From contig JACPOS010000003.1 in the NCBI GenBank assembly GCA_016191395.1, forward strand, positions 43,100 to 107,099: a stretch of 64,000 nt of DNA, in the 5' to 3' direction. The position numbers were made by a program, and so were the translations under genes. Of this stretch, positions 35,316 through 45,094 are shown one piece after another. Positions within the stretch are counted from its first letter, which is position 1. Each line of letters begins with the position of its first letter. The notes beneath the pieces were generated by a model that saw only the letters and a list, made by a program, of their open reading frames with translations, ran no database searches and had not been told where the DNA came from. Origin of the DNA: Chloroflexota bacterium. Lineage in GTDB: Bacteria; Chloroflexota; Limnocylindria; Limnocylindrales; CSP1-4.

Positions 35316-35435
35316 TCAGCGGCGAAGGCGTCTCCACAGCGTGGAGCCGGCGATCGCGGAGCCCACGAGTGCTCCGAGCGCGAGCCCTCGGTGGAAGCTC
35401 ACGGCGGTCAGGAAGCGCGCGATTCGGTCGATCAC
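35316..35435 (-). CDS. 39-aa small membrane-type protein
   Basis: A GTG at 35435 overlaps the stop of the 122-aa gene (GTGA). The frame encodes 39 residues: a charged start (DRIARFL), a small-residue helix GLALGALVGSAIAGSTLW and a basic end RRLRR. Such short proteins with a Gly/Ala helix and positive tail usually sit in the membrane. The overlap and composition suggest a real gene; no function is known. Confidence 0.5.
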   Translation of the reverse strand: MIDRIARFLTAVSFHRGLALGALVGSAIAGSTLWRRLRR

Positions 35436-35800
35436 GAGGGCGGGGCCTCCGGTTCGGGTTCCTTCGTTCCAGATGGCGCCGGGACGGACCCGCGCCTCAA
35501 CGTCGTGGAGATGGTGGCCGTGCCGGCCGCGCGGCTGCGTTCCGGCACGAGGATCGCGAGGATCGCGACGAGGCCGATCGCCAGCCAGGCGACCACGGAC
35601 GCGGAGATCAGGTGGAAGTCACCGACCCGAAGCGGGTCGATGGACATCCGGGCGCCCACGGTGTCACCGGCCCATGCGCCCAGCACCGCGGCCACGATCA
35701 GGAGCGGCAGGCGCGCGCCGGCACGGCCACGGATGAACACGTACGCGGAGACATGGAAGAGCCCCACGATCACGGCGAGGACGAGCGCGGGCCCGATCAT
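35432..35800 (-). CDS. small polytopic membrane protein
   Basis: A 122-aa protein with three hydrophobic helices (LVLAVIVGLFHVSAYVFIRG, LPLLIVAAVLGAWAGDTVG, VVAWLAIGLVAILAILV) and a Pro/Glu-rich C-terminal tail. It follows mnmA by 30 bp and precedes a 39-aa frame with a GTGA overlap. I do not recognise the family. Confidence 0.7.
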   Translation of the reverse strand: MIGPALVLAVIVGLFHVSAYVFIRGRAGARLPLLIVAAVLGAWAGDTVGARMSIDPLRVGDFHLISASVVAWLAIGLVAILAILVPERSRAAGTATISTTLRRGSVPAPSGTKEPEPEAPPS

Positions 35801-35830
35801 GCGGCGCGACTCGTCACGACGCCCGCGTGC

Positions 35831-36946
35831 TCACGCGACGGCGCCGGCGGGTGCGATCCGGCCACCGCCGAGGCATCGATCGCCGTCGTAGAACACGGCG
35901 GCCTGCCCGGGAGCCGCAGCCCAGACCGGCGTATCCGTCTCGACGATCCAGCGCGCGTCGGCACGGGAGCGAGATTCGCGATGGACCGTCGCCGGCACGA
36001 GCGACCCGCGATGCCGGATGCGCACCTCCGCACGAAACCCGTCCCCGTCGACGCTTGTAGCCGGCGCCTCGCCCGCCACGAACCGGACGTCGTCGAGCTC
36101 GATCGTGGTCGTCTCGAGGTCCTCGCGCCGCGCCAGCGTGATCGTGTTCGAGCGCGGGTCCACGCGCGAGACGTAGCGCGGCTCGCCGAGCGAGACGCCG
36201 AGGCCCTGCCGCTGGCCGACCGTATAGCCGGCGGCGCCGGCGTGCTCGCCCACTCGTTCACCGTCACCGTCGACGACCGGCCCGGGCTCGGGCGCCCACC
36301 CGGCGCGGGAACGCAGCGCGCCGCGGACGTCGCCGTCCGGGATGAAGCAGATGCCCTGGCTCTCCGGCTTCTCGGCCGTCGCAAGGCCCAGGTCTCGGGC
36401 GACGTCGCGCACCTGCGGCTTCGTCAGCTCGCCGAGCGGGAACAGGGCGTGGGCAAGCTGCTCCTGGCGCAGGCCGTACAGGAAATACGTCTGGTCCTTG
36501 TCCTCGTCTCGCGCCCGCAGCATCGAGGCGCGCCCGTCCGGGCCATCGGCGCGGCGGGCGTAGTGGCCCGTGGCGACCGCGTCGCATTCGTACAGGTGGC
36601 GCGCCCGCCCGAGCAGTGCACCGAACTTGACCTTCGTGTTGCAGTCGGTGCAGGGGCTTGGCGTCTGGCCGTCGAGGTACGCCCCGAGGAACGGCGCGAG
36701 CACGCCGGCGTCGAACTCGCGCTCCAGGTTCATCACGTAGAACGGGATCCCAAGCTGGCCCGCGACCCGCCGCGCGTCCTCAGCGGCATCCAGCGAGCAG
36801 CAGCTCTTCCTGAACTCCGAGACGCTGTCCGCCACGTCGTGCAGGCGCATCCAGACGCCGACGACGTCGTGGCCCTGCTCGGTCAGGAGCGCGGCCGCGA
36901 CCGATGAATCCACCCCGCCCGACATCGCAACGAGCGTACGCATCAC
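35831..36946 (-). CDS. mnmA: tRNA-specific 2-thiouridylase MnmA
   Basis: The 371-aa enzyme thiolates U34 of Lys, Glu and Gln tRNAs. PP-loop [15 protein letters not shown], catalytic cysteines in [15 protein letters not shown] and ESQGICFIP, and [12 protein letters not shown] are in place. GTG 36946 overlaps the nifS/iscS stop (GTGA), so the sulfur donor and thiolase are co-expressed. Confidence 0.96.
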   Translation of the reverse strand: MMRTLVAMSGGVDSSVAAALLTEQGHDVVGVWMRLHDVADSVSEFRKSCCSLDAAEDARRVAGQLGIPFYVMNLEREFDAGVLAPFLGAYLDGQTPSPCTDCNTKVKFGALLGRARHLYECDAVATGHYARRADGPDGRASMLRARDEDKDQTYFLYGLRQEQLAHALFPLGELTKPQVRDVARDLGLATAEKPESQGICFIPDGDVRGALRSRAGWAPEPGPVVDGDGERVGEHAGAAGYTVGQRQGLGVSLGEPRYVSRVDPRSNTITLARREDLETTTIELDDVRFVAGEAPATSVDGDGFRAEVRIRHRGSLVPATVHRESRSRADARWIVETDTPVWAAAPGQAAVFYDGDRCLGGGRIAPAGAVA

Positions 36947-38133
36947 GACGCCACGGCCTGGCCGAGCGGGTCGGCGGCGATCACCGCGGCCCCGACGCGA
37001 GATTCGGCAAGGATCCTCGGCACGATCTCGATCGCGGCGTCGATCTCCGCCTCGGTCGTCGAGCGGCCAAGCGATAGGCGCAGCGAGCCGCGCGCCTCGT
37101 CGTCCGGGTAGCCCATCGCGGTGAGGACGTGCGACGGCTCGGTCGAGCCGGTGGTGCAGGCAGAGCCCACCGAGCCGGCGATGCCCGCCAGGTCCAGCTT
37201 GACGACGATCGCGGCGCCATCCGCATCGCCCACCACGACCGACAGCACGTTCGGCAGCCGGTCGCGCGGGTGTCCCGTGAGCTCCACGCCGTCTCCGGCC
37301 AGCACGGCCGCGCGAAGCCGGTCGCGCAGCTTCCGGACCCGCTTCACGGTCGCGTCGCGCTCGGCGACGGCGAGCTCGAATGCCACGCCCATCCCGACGG
37401 CGCCCGCCACGTCCTCCGTGCCGGCCCTGCGGAACCGCTCCTGGTTGCCGCCCTGCAGCTGGGCGAGGATGTGGGTGCCCTTCTTGAGATACAGCGCACC
37501 GACGCCCTTCGGGCCGTCCAGCTTGTGGCCCGCGAGCGCGAGCATGTCGGCGCCGAGCTCCTCGACGTCGATCGGCAGCCAGGCCGCGCCGGCGACGGCG
37601 TCGACAAGGAACAGGCAGCCCTTCGGCCCCTTCTCGCGGACGACCTTGCCGATCGCGGCAACCGGCTGGATCGTCCCCACCTCGTTGTTCGCGAGCTGGA
37701 TCGCGACGACCGTGGTCCGCTCGGTGATGGCGGCCGCCACGTGGTCGGGATCCACGCGTCCGTATCGATCGACGGGCAGCTCCGCGATCTCGAACCCGAA
37801 CTTCTCGAGGTGCTGCAGCGCGTGCAGGACCGCGTGGTGCTCCACCGCGCTCGTGACGATCCGATGCCCGCGGCCCTTGCCCGCCCAGGCGGCACCCTTC
37901 AGCGCGAGGTTGATCGCCTCCGTCCCGCCGCTGGTGAGCACGATCTCACGCGGGCCGGCCCCGATTGCGCGGGCAATCCGCTCGTGCGCCTCGTCGAGCG
38001 CGGCGCGCGCCCGTCGTCCGTACGAATGCGGCGACGACGGGTTCCCGAATTCGCCACCGAGGTAGGGCAGCATGGCCTCGAGGGCCTCCTGCCGAAGCGG
38101 CGTCGTGGCGGCGTGATCCAGGTAGATCGACAC
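36943..38133 (-). CDS. iscS: cysteine desulfurase (IscS/NifS type)
   Basis: The 396-aa PLP enzyme takes sulfur from cysteine for tRNA thiolation and Fe-S clusters. Seen: [27 protein letters not shown] lysine in [16 protein letters not shown], catalytic Cys in [16 protein letters not shown]. The GTG at 38133 is seven bases after TACAAT with no Shine-Dalgarno. Followed directly by mnmA, which takes its sulfur, so an IscS role for tRNA is likely. Confidence 0.94.
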   Translation of the reverse strand: MSIYLDHAATTPLRQEALEAMLPYLGGEFGNPSSPHSYGRRARAALDEAHERIARAIGAGPREIVLTSGGTEAINLALKGAAWAGKGRGHRIVTSAVEHHAVLHALQHLEKFGFEIAELPVDRYGRVDPDHVAAAITERTTVVAIQLANNEVGTIQPVAAIGKVVREKGPKGCLFLVDAVAGAAWLPIDVEELGADMLALAGHKLDGPKGVGALYLKKGTHILAQLQGGNQERFRRAGTEDVAGAVGMGVAFELAVAERDATVKRVRKLRDRLRAAVLAGDGVELTGHPRDRLPNVLSVVVGDADGAAIVVKLDLAGIAGSVGSACTTGSTEPSHVLTAMGYPDDEARGSLRLSLGRSTTEAEIDAAIEIVPRILAESRVGAAVIAADPLGQAVAS

Positions 38134-38140
38134 GCGCCCG

Positions 38141-38146
38141 ATTGTA
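38141..38146 (-). promoter_or_regulatory. iscS -10 element, leaderless
   Basis: TACAAT on the minus strand, 7 nt before the GTG start; no clear -35 at 16-18 bp. Confidence 0.55.
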
Positions 38147-38204
38147 GGCGTGGCCCCGCGGCATTCGGTCGCACCGACACTCGACTGGCGGGTCGAGCAC
38201 AGCA

Positions 38205-38255
38205 CCGGTCGGATCCGGTGGACCCGGTTGACGCGGTTGACCGGTTGACCCGGTC
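38205..38255 (+). repeat. array of 9-bp direct repeats
   Basis: Consecutive units CCGGTGGAC (38215-38223), CCGGTTGAC (38224-38232), GCGGTTGAC (38233-38241) and CGGTTGAC (38242-38249), with degenerate ends on both sides. It lies 70-120 bp upstream of iscS in a 377-bp gap. Iteron-like arrays of this kind can bind regulators. Confidence 0.6.
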
Positions 38256-38269
38256 GCGATGCAGCGCCC

Positions 38270-38358
38270 GACGACGGATCTCGACGTCCGCCTTCATCAG
38301 ATGTGCATTCCGAACGACCGCGGGCCCTGCTTTGGTCACGATCCGTCGTCAGACGACG
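38270..38358. repeat. inverted repeats in the iscS upstream gap
   Basis: GACGACGGATC (38270-38280) and GATCCGTCGTC (38340-38350) are perfect 11-bp inverted repeats. The right arm overlaps a second palindrome CGTCGTCAGACGACG (38344-38358). I see no gene in this stretch (38134-38510). Confidence 0.5.
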
Positions 38359-38510
38359 TTTCCGAGCGGCCGATGGCTCGCGCGTGGCCGGGGGCTTCGT
38401 CCGGCGAAGGATCGTGACCGATTCGGTTGGCTCGGTGCACGCGGGTGGTCTGGAACGTGCATCCAATGAAGACGGTCCCGGTCACGGTCTGCTCGAGAGC
38501 GAGCATGGGC

Positions 38511-39164
38511 TCAAAGCAGGACGACTGCGCTACCACCGGGGTTGACGCCTGCCGCAAGGAGCTCCAATGCGCGCCGACCGGGAACCGGGAACTGGGCGTC
38601 GAGCGACGGTGCGACCGATCGAAGCGTGATGCGGTTGTGCCGCGTGTCTGCGACCAGCAGGATCACGTGCTCAATGTGCCCATCGCGCTGCTTGAGGGTG
38701 AGGCGACGCTCTAGCGCCTGGAGGTCGCCCAGTCGCGTCTCGGCTTCGACGGGCGTTCGCCACGCGGCGTTCGCGATCATGGCGTCCCACGCGCGCAGGT
38801 CGGGTGGACCGGTGACCGGGATCTCCGGTCGCCAAGAAAGCATCGGATGCAGGCGAAGCCGAAGGCGTTCGAGCAGAGCAAGATGCGCGCGATCACGAAG
38901 CGGCCGGCCGGTTGGGAACGCGCGCACGGAAAGCTCCAGGCCTGCAGACGCAAGCAACTCCGCAGCCTGGACGATGGTCAGTCCAGGTGCCAGACCGCGC
39001 GCCACCCTGCCGACCTGGACCCCCGAAAGGCCAACGTCGCGCCCGACGGCCGCATACGACAGGCCCTGATCGGCAATGGCATTGGCAAGCTCACGGCCCA
39101 CGTTCGCGACGGCGGCCCGACCACGGGCTGCGGCAACCTCGATCGCGCGTCGACGGGCGGGCAT
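38511..39164 (-). CDS. HTH protein with C-terminal conserved domain
   Basis: A 217-aa protein. Residues about 10-65 form an XRE-like helix-turn-helix (LSYAAVGRDVGLSGVQVGRVARG). The C-terminal half (DLRAWDAMIANAAWRTPVEAE, then ALERRLTLKQRDGHIEH, LLVADTRHNRITLRS) resembles a domain seen in actinobacterial HTH regulators and might be PD-(D/E)XK-like, but I cannot confirm a nuclease. ATG 39164 is six bases after CAGACT. Its stop is 377 bp from iscS. Confidence 0.65.
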   Translation of the reverse strand: MPARRRAIEVAAARGRAAVANVGRELANAIADQGLSYAAVGRDVGLSGVQVGRVARGLAPGLTIVQAAELLASAGLELSVRAFPTGRPLRDRAHLALLERLRLRLHPMLSWRPEIPVTGPPDLRAWDAMIANAAWRTPVEAETRLGDLQALERRLTLKQRDGHIEHVILLVADTRHNRITLRSVAPSLDAQFPVPGRRALELLAAGVNPGGSAVVLL

Positions 39165-39170
39165 GGGCGA

Positions 39171-39176
39171 AGTCTG
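39171..39176 (-). promoter_or_regulatory. possible -10 of the HTH gene
   Basis: CAGACT on the minus strand, 6 nt before the ATG; the same spacing and near-identical sequence as the hisS element TAGACT. Confidence 0.35.
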
Positions 39177-39187
39177 CTGCGCGGGAC

Positions 39188-40318
39188 TTACCTGGCGATC
39201 ACCGCAGGCTCTCGCGGGACCGTTCGCCCGGATCCCAATCGTTCCAGCCACCGCGGCATCTCGAGACCCACGGCAAAGCGTGAGAGCCACGAGGTCGCCA
39301 CGATCGCCACGACGATCCCGATCAGGGCCCCGGACAGCGGCTGCGAGCGGAAGCCGAAGATGCCGGCGCCCCACCCGACGACGACCCAGTGGGTGAAGTA
39401 GATCGCGATGACGCGGCCGCTCCAGCCGTACAGGAAGTCGAACGCGCGGTTCGCCCGAACGCGCCGGACCGCCAGGTCGCAGGCGAACAGCCACAGGAGC
39501 ACCAGGCCCGTGATCGATACGAAATACGATGGCGGCATGCGCCAGTAGGTGTTCACGTCGAACACGGGCGGGTTCACGACGAACAGCCCGATGCCGGCCA
39601 TGCACAGCGCGACCCCGATAAGCGCTCCCCATCGGAACACGCGGGTCCGGTCGGTCGCCCGAGCCATGATCGAGCCGAACACCCCGCCCACGAGCGGGAA
39701 CGCAATCCAGGGCACGACCGCGTAGTACACGTTCGGCGCGCCGCCGAGGATCGGCGTCAGCGGCCCATCGAGCAACGGCGTGCCGAATTCGAGCCCGCGG
39801 AGGAACGGTCCTGCAAGCACGATCCCGGCCGCGAGGCCAAGCCACACCCAGCCGGGCCGAGCGGCCATCCGGAGCGCCGCGATCGCGATCAGCGACAGGC
39901 CGGCCATGTGGTGGACGTCGACCGTCGTCGCGAGCCAGGGCAGGGTGAACGGCGCGATCTGCTCGGGGGTCACCACGCCGGTCGTCAGCCCGAGGTAGGC
40001 GGGGATGACGCCGCGCAGGAAGTTGAGCAGGTAGCCGAGCCACAGCAGCCACAGGCCGCGCACGGCGAGCCACCTGAATGACGTCCGCGACGAGAACGCG
40101 AGCGAGGCGCCCATCAGGAACATGAAGACCGGGGCCGCAGTCGGGCCGCCGAGGAGGCTGATGACCTGGCCGACCGGCGAGGTCCATGTGTCCGGCGCGC
40201 CCCAGTGCCAGAGCACGTGCACGCCGATCATGAACAGGACCGCCAGCCCCCGGGCCAGGTCGAACGCGCGGACCCGCTCGCGCGTGGTGGCGCCGGTGAT
40301 TGCGTCGGACGCCTGCAT
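39188..40318 (-). CDS. DUF1624/heparan-acetyltransferase-like membrane acyltransferase
   Basis: The 376-aa protein has about ten transmembrane helices. It opens with RVRAFDLARGLAVLFMIGVH, the family signature, and has a conserved MFLMGASLAFSS early and FTHWVVVGWGAGIFG near the end. Relatives transfer acetyl from cytoplasmic acetyl-CoA to sugars or other acceptors on the outer side of the membrane. The acceptor is unknown. ATG 40318 is seven bases after TACAAT. Confidence 0.82.
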   Translation of the reverse strand: MQASDAITGATTRERVRAFDLARGLAVLFMIGVHVLWHWGAPDTWTSPVGQVISLLGGPTAAPVFMFLMGASLAFSSRTSFRWLAVRGLWLLWLGYLLNFLRGVIPAYLGLTTGVVTPEQIAPFTLPWLATTVDVHHMAGLSLIAIAALRMAARPGWVWLGLAAGIVLAGPFLRGLEFGTPLLDGPLTPILGGAPNVYYAVVPWIAFPLVGGVFGSIMARATDRTRVFRWGALIGVALCMAGIGLFVVNPPVFDVNTYWRMPPSYFVSITGLVLLWLFACDLAVRRVRANRAFDFLYGWSGRVIAIYFTHWVVVGWGAGIFGFRSQPLSGALIGIVVAIVATSWLSRFAVGLEMPRWLERLGSGRTVPREPAVIAR

Positions 40319-40325
40319 CCGGGCG

Positions 40326-40331
40326 ATTGTA
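40326..40331 (-). promoter_or_regulatory. -10 element of the acyltransferase gene, leaderless
   Basis: TACAAT on the minus strand, 7 nt before the ATG. Confidence 0.5.
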
Positions 40332-40359
40332 GGGAGCGGCCGGTCGACCTCGGCGGGGG

Positions 40360-42285
40360 TCAGGTGCGGTCCGCGACGACCTCGCGCTCGAAGGCCTTGC
40401 CACGCTCGCGCTCCCGCTCATGCTTGGGAAGCAGGCGCTTGCGGAGCCGGATGGACTGGGGTGTGACCTCGACGAGCTCGTCCTCGGCGATGAACTCCAG
40501 GGCCGCCTCCAGGGTGAGCGGGCGAGGCGGCGTGAGGCGGAGCGCCTCGTCGTGAGCGTGGGTCCGGATGTTGGTGAGCTTCTTCTCCTTGGCCGGGTTC
40601 ACGTCCATGTCGCCCGAGCGGCTGTTCTCGCCGACGATCATGCCCTCGTAGACCTCCACCCCTGCGCCGATGAACAGCTCGGCGCGCTCCTGCAGGTTGA
40701 AGAGGCCGTACGCGTTGGACGTGCCCGTACGGTCGCTGACCAGGACGCCCGCAGTCCGGTGCGTCACCTCGCCGGCCCACGGCCCATAGCCCTCGCCGAT
40801 CTGGTGCAGCAGCGCCGTGCCTCGCGTCTCGGTGAGCAGCTGGCCGCGATAGCCGATCAGCCCACGGACGGGCAGGACGTATTCGAGACGGACGCGGCCG
40901 TCGGCGTCGGTGGACATCTGCTCGAGGCGGCCCTTCCGGCCCGAGAGCGCCGCCTGGACCTCACCGATGTAATCCGGCGGGATGTCAACGGTGATCCGCT
41001 CGTACGGCTCCTGGAGGCCGTCGCGGGTCTCGCGCAGGATCACCTCCGGGCGCGAGGCGGTCAGCTCGTAGCCCTCGCGCCGCATCTGCTCGATGAGGAC
41101 GGCCAGCTGGAGCTCGCCGCGTCCACGGACCTCGAACGTGTCGCCCGTGCTCGTGGGGTAGACCTCGATGGAGACGTTGCCCAGGATCTCGCGATCCAGC
41201 CGCGCTTTGATCTGGCGCGAGGTCACGTACTTCCCCTCCCGCCCGGATAGCGGCGAGGTGTTGACGCCGAACGTCATGCGCAGCGTCGGCGCGTCGACGT
41301 CGAGGCGCGGCAGGGGGCGCGGATCGCCCGGCTCGGTGATCGTGTCGCCGATCGTCACGTCCGGCAGCCCGGCGACCGAGACGATGTCGCCCGGTCCGGC
41401 CTCGTCGATGTCCACGCGGTCGATGCCGTGCGCGGTCTGCAGGGCCGTCACGGAGCCGGAGATCGTGACCGTCCGGCCCGGCTCCACGCTCCCGGCCGTG
41501 TCGTCCGCCTCCTCACGCACGACGGTAACGCGCTGGCCCATGCGGATCGTGCCGTTCCGGATGCGCCCTACCGCCATGCGGCCCACGTACTCGTTTGCCG
41601 AGAGGTTCGTCACGAGAAGCTGCAGCGGGTGGCCGGGCACGTGGCGAGGCGGCGGCGTGACCTCGATGAGCTTGTCGAACAAGGGTCGCAGGTCCGTACC
41701 CGGGACCGCCGGGTCGTTCGTCGCCGTGCCGGCCTTCGCGTTGGTGTACAGGACCGGGAAGTCGATCTGGTCGTCGTCGGCGCCAAGGTCGATGAACAGC
41801 TCGTAGACGGCGTCGAGGACCTCCGCGGCCCGCGCGTCGCCACGATCGATCTTGTTGATCGCCACAACGACGGGCAGGCGACGCGCCATCGCCTTCTGGA
41901 GCACGTAGCGGGTCTGCGGCAGCGGGCCTTCCGCCGCATCCACGAGCAGCAGGACGCTGTCCACCATCAGGAGCGATCGCTCCACCTCACCGCCGAAGTC
42001 GGCGTGGCCGGGGGTGTCAACGATGTTCAGCCGGACGCCGTCATAGTCGACCGTCGTCTGCTTGGCGAGGATCGTGATCCCCTTCTCCCGCTCCAGGTCG
42101 CCTGAATCCAGCACGCGATCCACCAGCGCCTCGTTCGCGCGGAACGCACCCGTCTGGCGGAGCATCGCGTCGACGAGCGTGGTCTTGCCGTGGTCCACGT
42201 GGGCCACGATGGCGAGATTCCGGAGGTGGTCGCGCACCTCGGTCGGGGGCGCGGCGGGCAGAGCGGGACGGGCGAGATCTGTCAT
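40360..42285 (-). CDS. typA: ribosome-associated GTPase TypA/BipA
   Basis: A 641-aa translational GTPase: G1 [16 protein letters not shown]2 [10 protein letters not shown]3 [15 protein letters not shown]4 AINKIDR, then domains II, III, V and the BipA-specific C-terminus. It acts in ribosome assembly and stress adaptation. The ATG at 42285 is 10 bases after GACAAT; there is no Shine-Dalgarno. Confidence 0.96.
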   Translation of the reverse strand: MTDLARPALPAAPPTEVRDHLRNLAIVAHVDHGKTTLVDAMLRQTGAFRANEALVDRVLDSGDLEREKGITILAKQTTVDYDGVRLNIVDTPGHADFGGEVERSLLMVDSVLLLVDAAEGPLPQTRYVLQKAMARRLPVVVAINKIDRGDARAAEVLDAVYELFIDLGADDDQIDFPVLYTNAKAGTATNDPAVPGTDLRPLFDKLIEVTPPPRHVPGHPLQLLVTNLSANEYVGRMAVGRIRNGTIRMGQRVTVVREEADDTAGSVEPGRTVTISGSVTALQTAHGIDRVDIDEAGPGDIVSVAGLPDVTIGDTITEPGDPRPLPRLDVDAPTLRMTFGVNTSPLSGREGKYVTSRQIKARLDREILGNVSIEVYPTSTGDTFEVRGRGELQLAVLIEQMRREGYELTASRPEVILRETRDGLQEPYERITVDIPPDYIGEVQAALSGRKGRLEQMSTDADGRVRLEYVLPVRGLIGYRGQLLTETRGTALLHQIGEGYGPWAGEVTHRTAGVLVSDRTGTSNAYGLFNLQERAELFIGAGVEVYEGMIVGENSRSGDMDVNPAKEKKLTNIRTHAHDEALRLTPPRPLTLEAALEFIAEDELVEVTPQSIRLRKRLLPKHERERERGKAFEREVVADRT

Positions 42286-42295
42286 GCGAACGCCG

Positions 42296-42301
42296 ATTGT
42301 C
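42296..42301 (-). promoter_or_regulatory. possible typA -10 element
   Basis: GACAAT on the minus strand, 10 nt before the ATG; it departs from the TANNNT pattern at the first base. Confidence 0.4.
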
Positions 42302-42330
42302 CCACGGAGCGGCCCGAATCGACCCGCTGC

Positions 42331-42336
42331 TAGCAT
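42331..42336 (+). promoter_or_regulatory. -10 element of the MobA-like gene, leaderless
   Basis: TAGCAT in CTGCTAGCAT, 6 nt before GTG 42343. Confidence 0.5.
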
Positions 42337-42342
42337 CGGGGC

Positions 42343-43047
42343 GTGACCGTCGCCGCCGTGATCCTCGCCGCGAGCCCCGAGTCGGCGCTCGCCGACGTCG
42401 AGGGACAGAGCCGCGTGCGCCGCATCTCGGACTCCGCCTGGTCGGGAGGGGCGCTGCCGATCGTCGTCGTGTCGTTCGATCCGGACGGGGCGGTCGCGGC
42501 GTCGCTCGCCGGCGCATCGGTGACGCTCGCCGAGCCGCTGCCCAGGCACGAGGGACCGCCGGCCCGGCAGATGGCCCGCGGCATTGACGTCGCCGCGTCG
42601 CTCGTGAACGACCTGAGCGCGGCCCTGATCTGGCCGGCGCGCATGGTCTGGGTGAGCCCGGAGACCGTCACGTCCCTCATCGAAGCGCACGGCGTTGACC
42701 GCTCCACGCTGCTCCGGCCCGCATATCAGGGCGAGGCTGGGTGGCCCGTGCTCCTGCCACGGGAGCGAGCGGCGATTCTCACCTCCGTGGCGCCCGACCG
42801 GATGCCCGACCAGATCCTCGACGACCTCGTGGCCGCCGGCGTCCATACCCGCGACGTGGAGCTCGGGGACCCGGGGGTGACCCACGACGCCGGCGTGCCG
42901 CGCGAGAAGCTCCCGGCCTATCTCGGGCCGAGCGAGCCCGCGGCACACCACCAGCACGACTGGGGCGCCGCGCTCGCCGACGAATCCGAGGAGGCCCCGA
43001 TCGAGGGGCCGGCCCTCGCACCATACGAGCAGGCCGCGACCGAATAG
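42343..43047 (+). CDS. MobA-like nucleotidyltransferase-fold protein
   Basis: The 234-aa protein resembles MobA/IspD-type transferases: an N-terminal [12 protein letters not shown], a strand pattern like that fold, and [19 protein letters not shown], which matches the usual RP...G..G.P.L. But the N-terminal GGxGxR nucleotide loop is replaced by [20 protein letters not shown], so catalytic competence is doubtful. GTG 42343 heads the gene, divergent from typA. It converges on a membrane protein. Confidence 0.6.
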   Translation: MTVAAVILAASPESALADVEGQSRVRRISDSAWSGGALPIVVVSFDPDGAVAASLAGASVTLAEPLPRHEGPPARQMARGIDVAASLVNDLSAALIWPARMVWVSPETVTSLIEAHGVDRSTLLRPAYQGEAGWPVLLPRERAAILTSVAPDRMPDQILDDLVAAGVHTRDVELGDPGVTHDAGVPREKLPAYLGPSEPAAHHQHDWGAALADESEEAPIEGPALAPYEQAATE

Positions 43048-43086
43048 GGCGCCAGGGAGCGGGCCGGCGCGCCGCCCTCTGCCCGC

Positions 43087-44076
43087 CTACCAGGAGCAGG
43101 TGACGGTCGCTGCGTCCTTTCGCCAGAGGCCGAGGTGGATGTACGACGCCGTGATCTTCACGGAGCTGCGCCCGGCGGGTGCCTCCCTCGGCCGCACCAG
43201 CTGCAGCTCGATGTGCCCCGGCGCGAACTTCTGCTCGCCGAGCTCGATCGCCCACCGGAAGGAGCCCTCGGATTCCTTCCCGATCGCCGTGGCCATGTCC
43301 GTGCTGGGGTAGCCCGCGAGGCCGGAGTAGACGCCGGAGGCGGAGCCGGGGATCGTGTCGATCAGGTAGAGCGGACGGCCCTGGGGGTCGGCGCCGGTCC
43401 AGCCGAGCACCACGATGTCGGCGCCATTGGGCAGCAGCGCCGCCGATCGCCAGGACCAGTCGTACCCGAGCGTCATGTGCTGGGGTGGGCCCGCAGCAGG
43501 GTCGCCACAGTCCGCGGTGACTGCCGCCGACAGGTCCGGTGGGTGCACGTCCACCAGCCCGCCCCACCCGAACAACTGGGGCCCGAAGACCATCACGGCG
43601 GCCAGCGCCGCGGACGTGCCAACGGCAGCTATGCTCCGGGCCTGCTGGCCTGCAATGGGTCGCGCGTTGGCCGGGCCAAGGAATGCCCAGCCGGCGATTG
43701 CGACGTCGAACGGGATGCGGATGCGACCGTCCGTGAACCACGCCAGGACCTGGAGCGTCCCCGCCACGGCGATGACGCCGAGCAGCGGCCGCACTGCCGC
43801 GATCGCCCACGGTCGGCGCCGATCCAGGCCGAAGGCGCCGGCGAGATAGACGACGGCCAGGAGGCCGCCGGCGGTGTTGAACGTGACGACGAACAGCGTC
43901 GACACCTGCGCGACCCCGGGGAACATCGCCAGGACCACGCCGCCGATGTTCATGACCGCCAGGATCTTGAGCCCGATGGAGGCGCGCGCCTCCAGCGACC
44001 CCGGGTTGAGGCCCTCGAGCTCGGCGATGCGGCGAGCCCTCGCGAAATCGGACGCAGCCGAATCATCTCCAGACAC
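43087..44076 (-). CDS. hypothetical membrane protein
   Basis: A 329-aa protein with four or five hydrophobic helices in residues 30-170 and a soluble, beta-rich C-terminal half with no motif I recognise (ends LGLWRKDAATVTCSW). The GTG 44076 start comes eight bases after TAGCAT. I do not recognise the family. Confidence 0.7.
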   Translation of the reverse strand: MSGDDSAASDFARARRIAELEGLNPGSLEARASIGLKILAVMNIGGVVLAMFPGVAQVSTLFVVTFNTAGGLLAVVYLAGAFGLDRRRPWAIAAVRPLLGVIAVAGTLQVLAWFTDGRIRIPFDVAIAGWAFLGPANARPIAGQQARSIAAVGTSAALAAVMVFGPQLFGWGGLVDVHPPDLSAAVTADCGDPAAGPPQHMTLGYDWSWRSAALLPNGADIVVLGWTGADPQGRPLYLIDTIPGSASGVYSGLAGYPSTDMATAIGKESEGSFRWAIELGEQKFAPGHIELQLVRPREAPAGRSSVKITASYIHLGLWRKDAATVTCSW

Positions 44077-44084
44077 GGTCGCCC

Positions 44085-44090
44085 ATGCTA
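44085..44090 (-). promoter_or_regulatory. -10 element of the hypothetical membrane protein gene
   Basis: TAGCAT on the minus strand in TCGCTAGCAT, 8 nt before GTG 44076. Confidence 0.45.
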
Positions 44091-44140
44091 GCGACGACGG
44101 GCTCGGCGGGCCCTGGACCTCCTCGCAGGGACGGGCGTGC

Positions 44141-45094
44141 CTACCCTGCCGAGGCCTGGGACGCCCGGCCGGTCGCCTTGTCACGGAGGCGGCCTACGGG
44201 CACGGTGGCGATCGCGATCCCGCCGACCACGAGCGCCACGCCGAGCAGCTGCTCGATCGACGGATCCTCCTGCAGCAGGATCCTCGCGAGGATCACCGTC
44301 GCGACCGGCTGCGCGAGCAGGATGATCGAGACGAGGGCCGCCGGCAGCCGCGGCAGCGAGATGGAGATGATCAGGTAGCCGATCGACTGCGAGGTGATGC
44401 CGAGGAGCGCCAGCCAGCCGTGGCTGGGCCAGGCCGGGATCGGGTCCAGCTCGCCGAGGAGCACGCCGACGACGACCGCCACCACGGCGGTCGCGGCCGT
44501 CGAGATCGCGACGGGACCGGCCGGGCGCCGGAGGTCGTGGGAACCGCGCCTGATCACGAGCAGGTATCCCGCGTAGAAGATCGCGGTGAAGAACCCGAGT
44601 CCCACGCCGAGCGACGGGTTGACCCCATACGCGCCGGTCCCGACGACGCCCGAGATGAGCACGACGCCCACGAGGACGACGGGCAGCGCGAGGAGGACCG
44701 GGCGCGGCGGGCGCTCCTTGAACACGAGCCACGCGATCAGGCCGACGACGATGACCTGGAGGTTCCCGAGCACGGTGGCGAGGCCAGCCCCGACCGCATC
44801 CACCGCGTGGTGCCAGGACAGCAGGTCGCCCGCGAAGAACACGCCCGCAACGATCGCGAGCCCAACGGTCCGGCCAGGCATCCCGCCGAAGCGGCGGTTC
44901 TCGTACCACCCGACGAGCGCAAGGATTGGCAAGCCGTACAGGCTCCGGAACACGGTGGCGGTGGCCGGGGTAACGTCCGCGAACCTGTAGAAGATCCCCG
45001 AGAACGCGATGCACATCGCGCCGATCAGGGCCGCCAGCCGGGGCCGGCGCGCGATCGGCTCCAGCCAGCCCAGCGAGAGCGCGGTGTCGGTCAG
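44141..45094 (-). CDS. EamA-family transporter
   Basis: A 317-aa, ten-helix drug/metabolite transporter: two EamA repeats (LIGAMCIAFSGIFYRFADV ... and GFFTAIFYAGYLLVIRRG ...). No ATG, GTG or TTG lies in frame between aspS and the first helix. CTG 45094 overlaps the aspS stop as CTGA, copying the ATGA/GTGA overlaps of this window, and gives a normal length; the next ATG is inside helix 1. The start is therefore probably CTG. Confidence 0.8.
   Translation of the reverse strand: MTDTALSLGWLEPIARRPRLAALIGAMCIAFSGIFYRFADVTPATATVFRSLYGLPILALVGWYENRRFGGMPGRTVGLAIVAGVFFAGDLLSWHHAVDAVGAGLATVLGNLQVIVVGLIAWLVFKERPPRPVLLALPVVLVGVVLISGVVGTGAYGVNPSLGVGLGFFTAIFYAGYLLVIRRGSHDLRRPAGPVAISTAATAVVAVVVGVLLGELDPIPAWPSHGWLALLGITSQSIGYLIISISLPRLPAALVSIILLAQPVATVILARILLQEDPSIEQLLGVALVVGGIAIATVPVGRLRDKATGRASQASAG

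Noticed and set aside
43048..43086. GC-rich palindrome between the MobA-like gene and the convergent membrane protein, possible terminator
   Set aside because: The arms are imperfect and there is no T-tract; in this GC content such strings are common.
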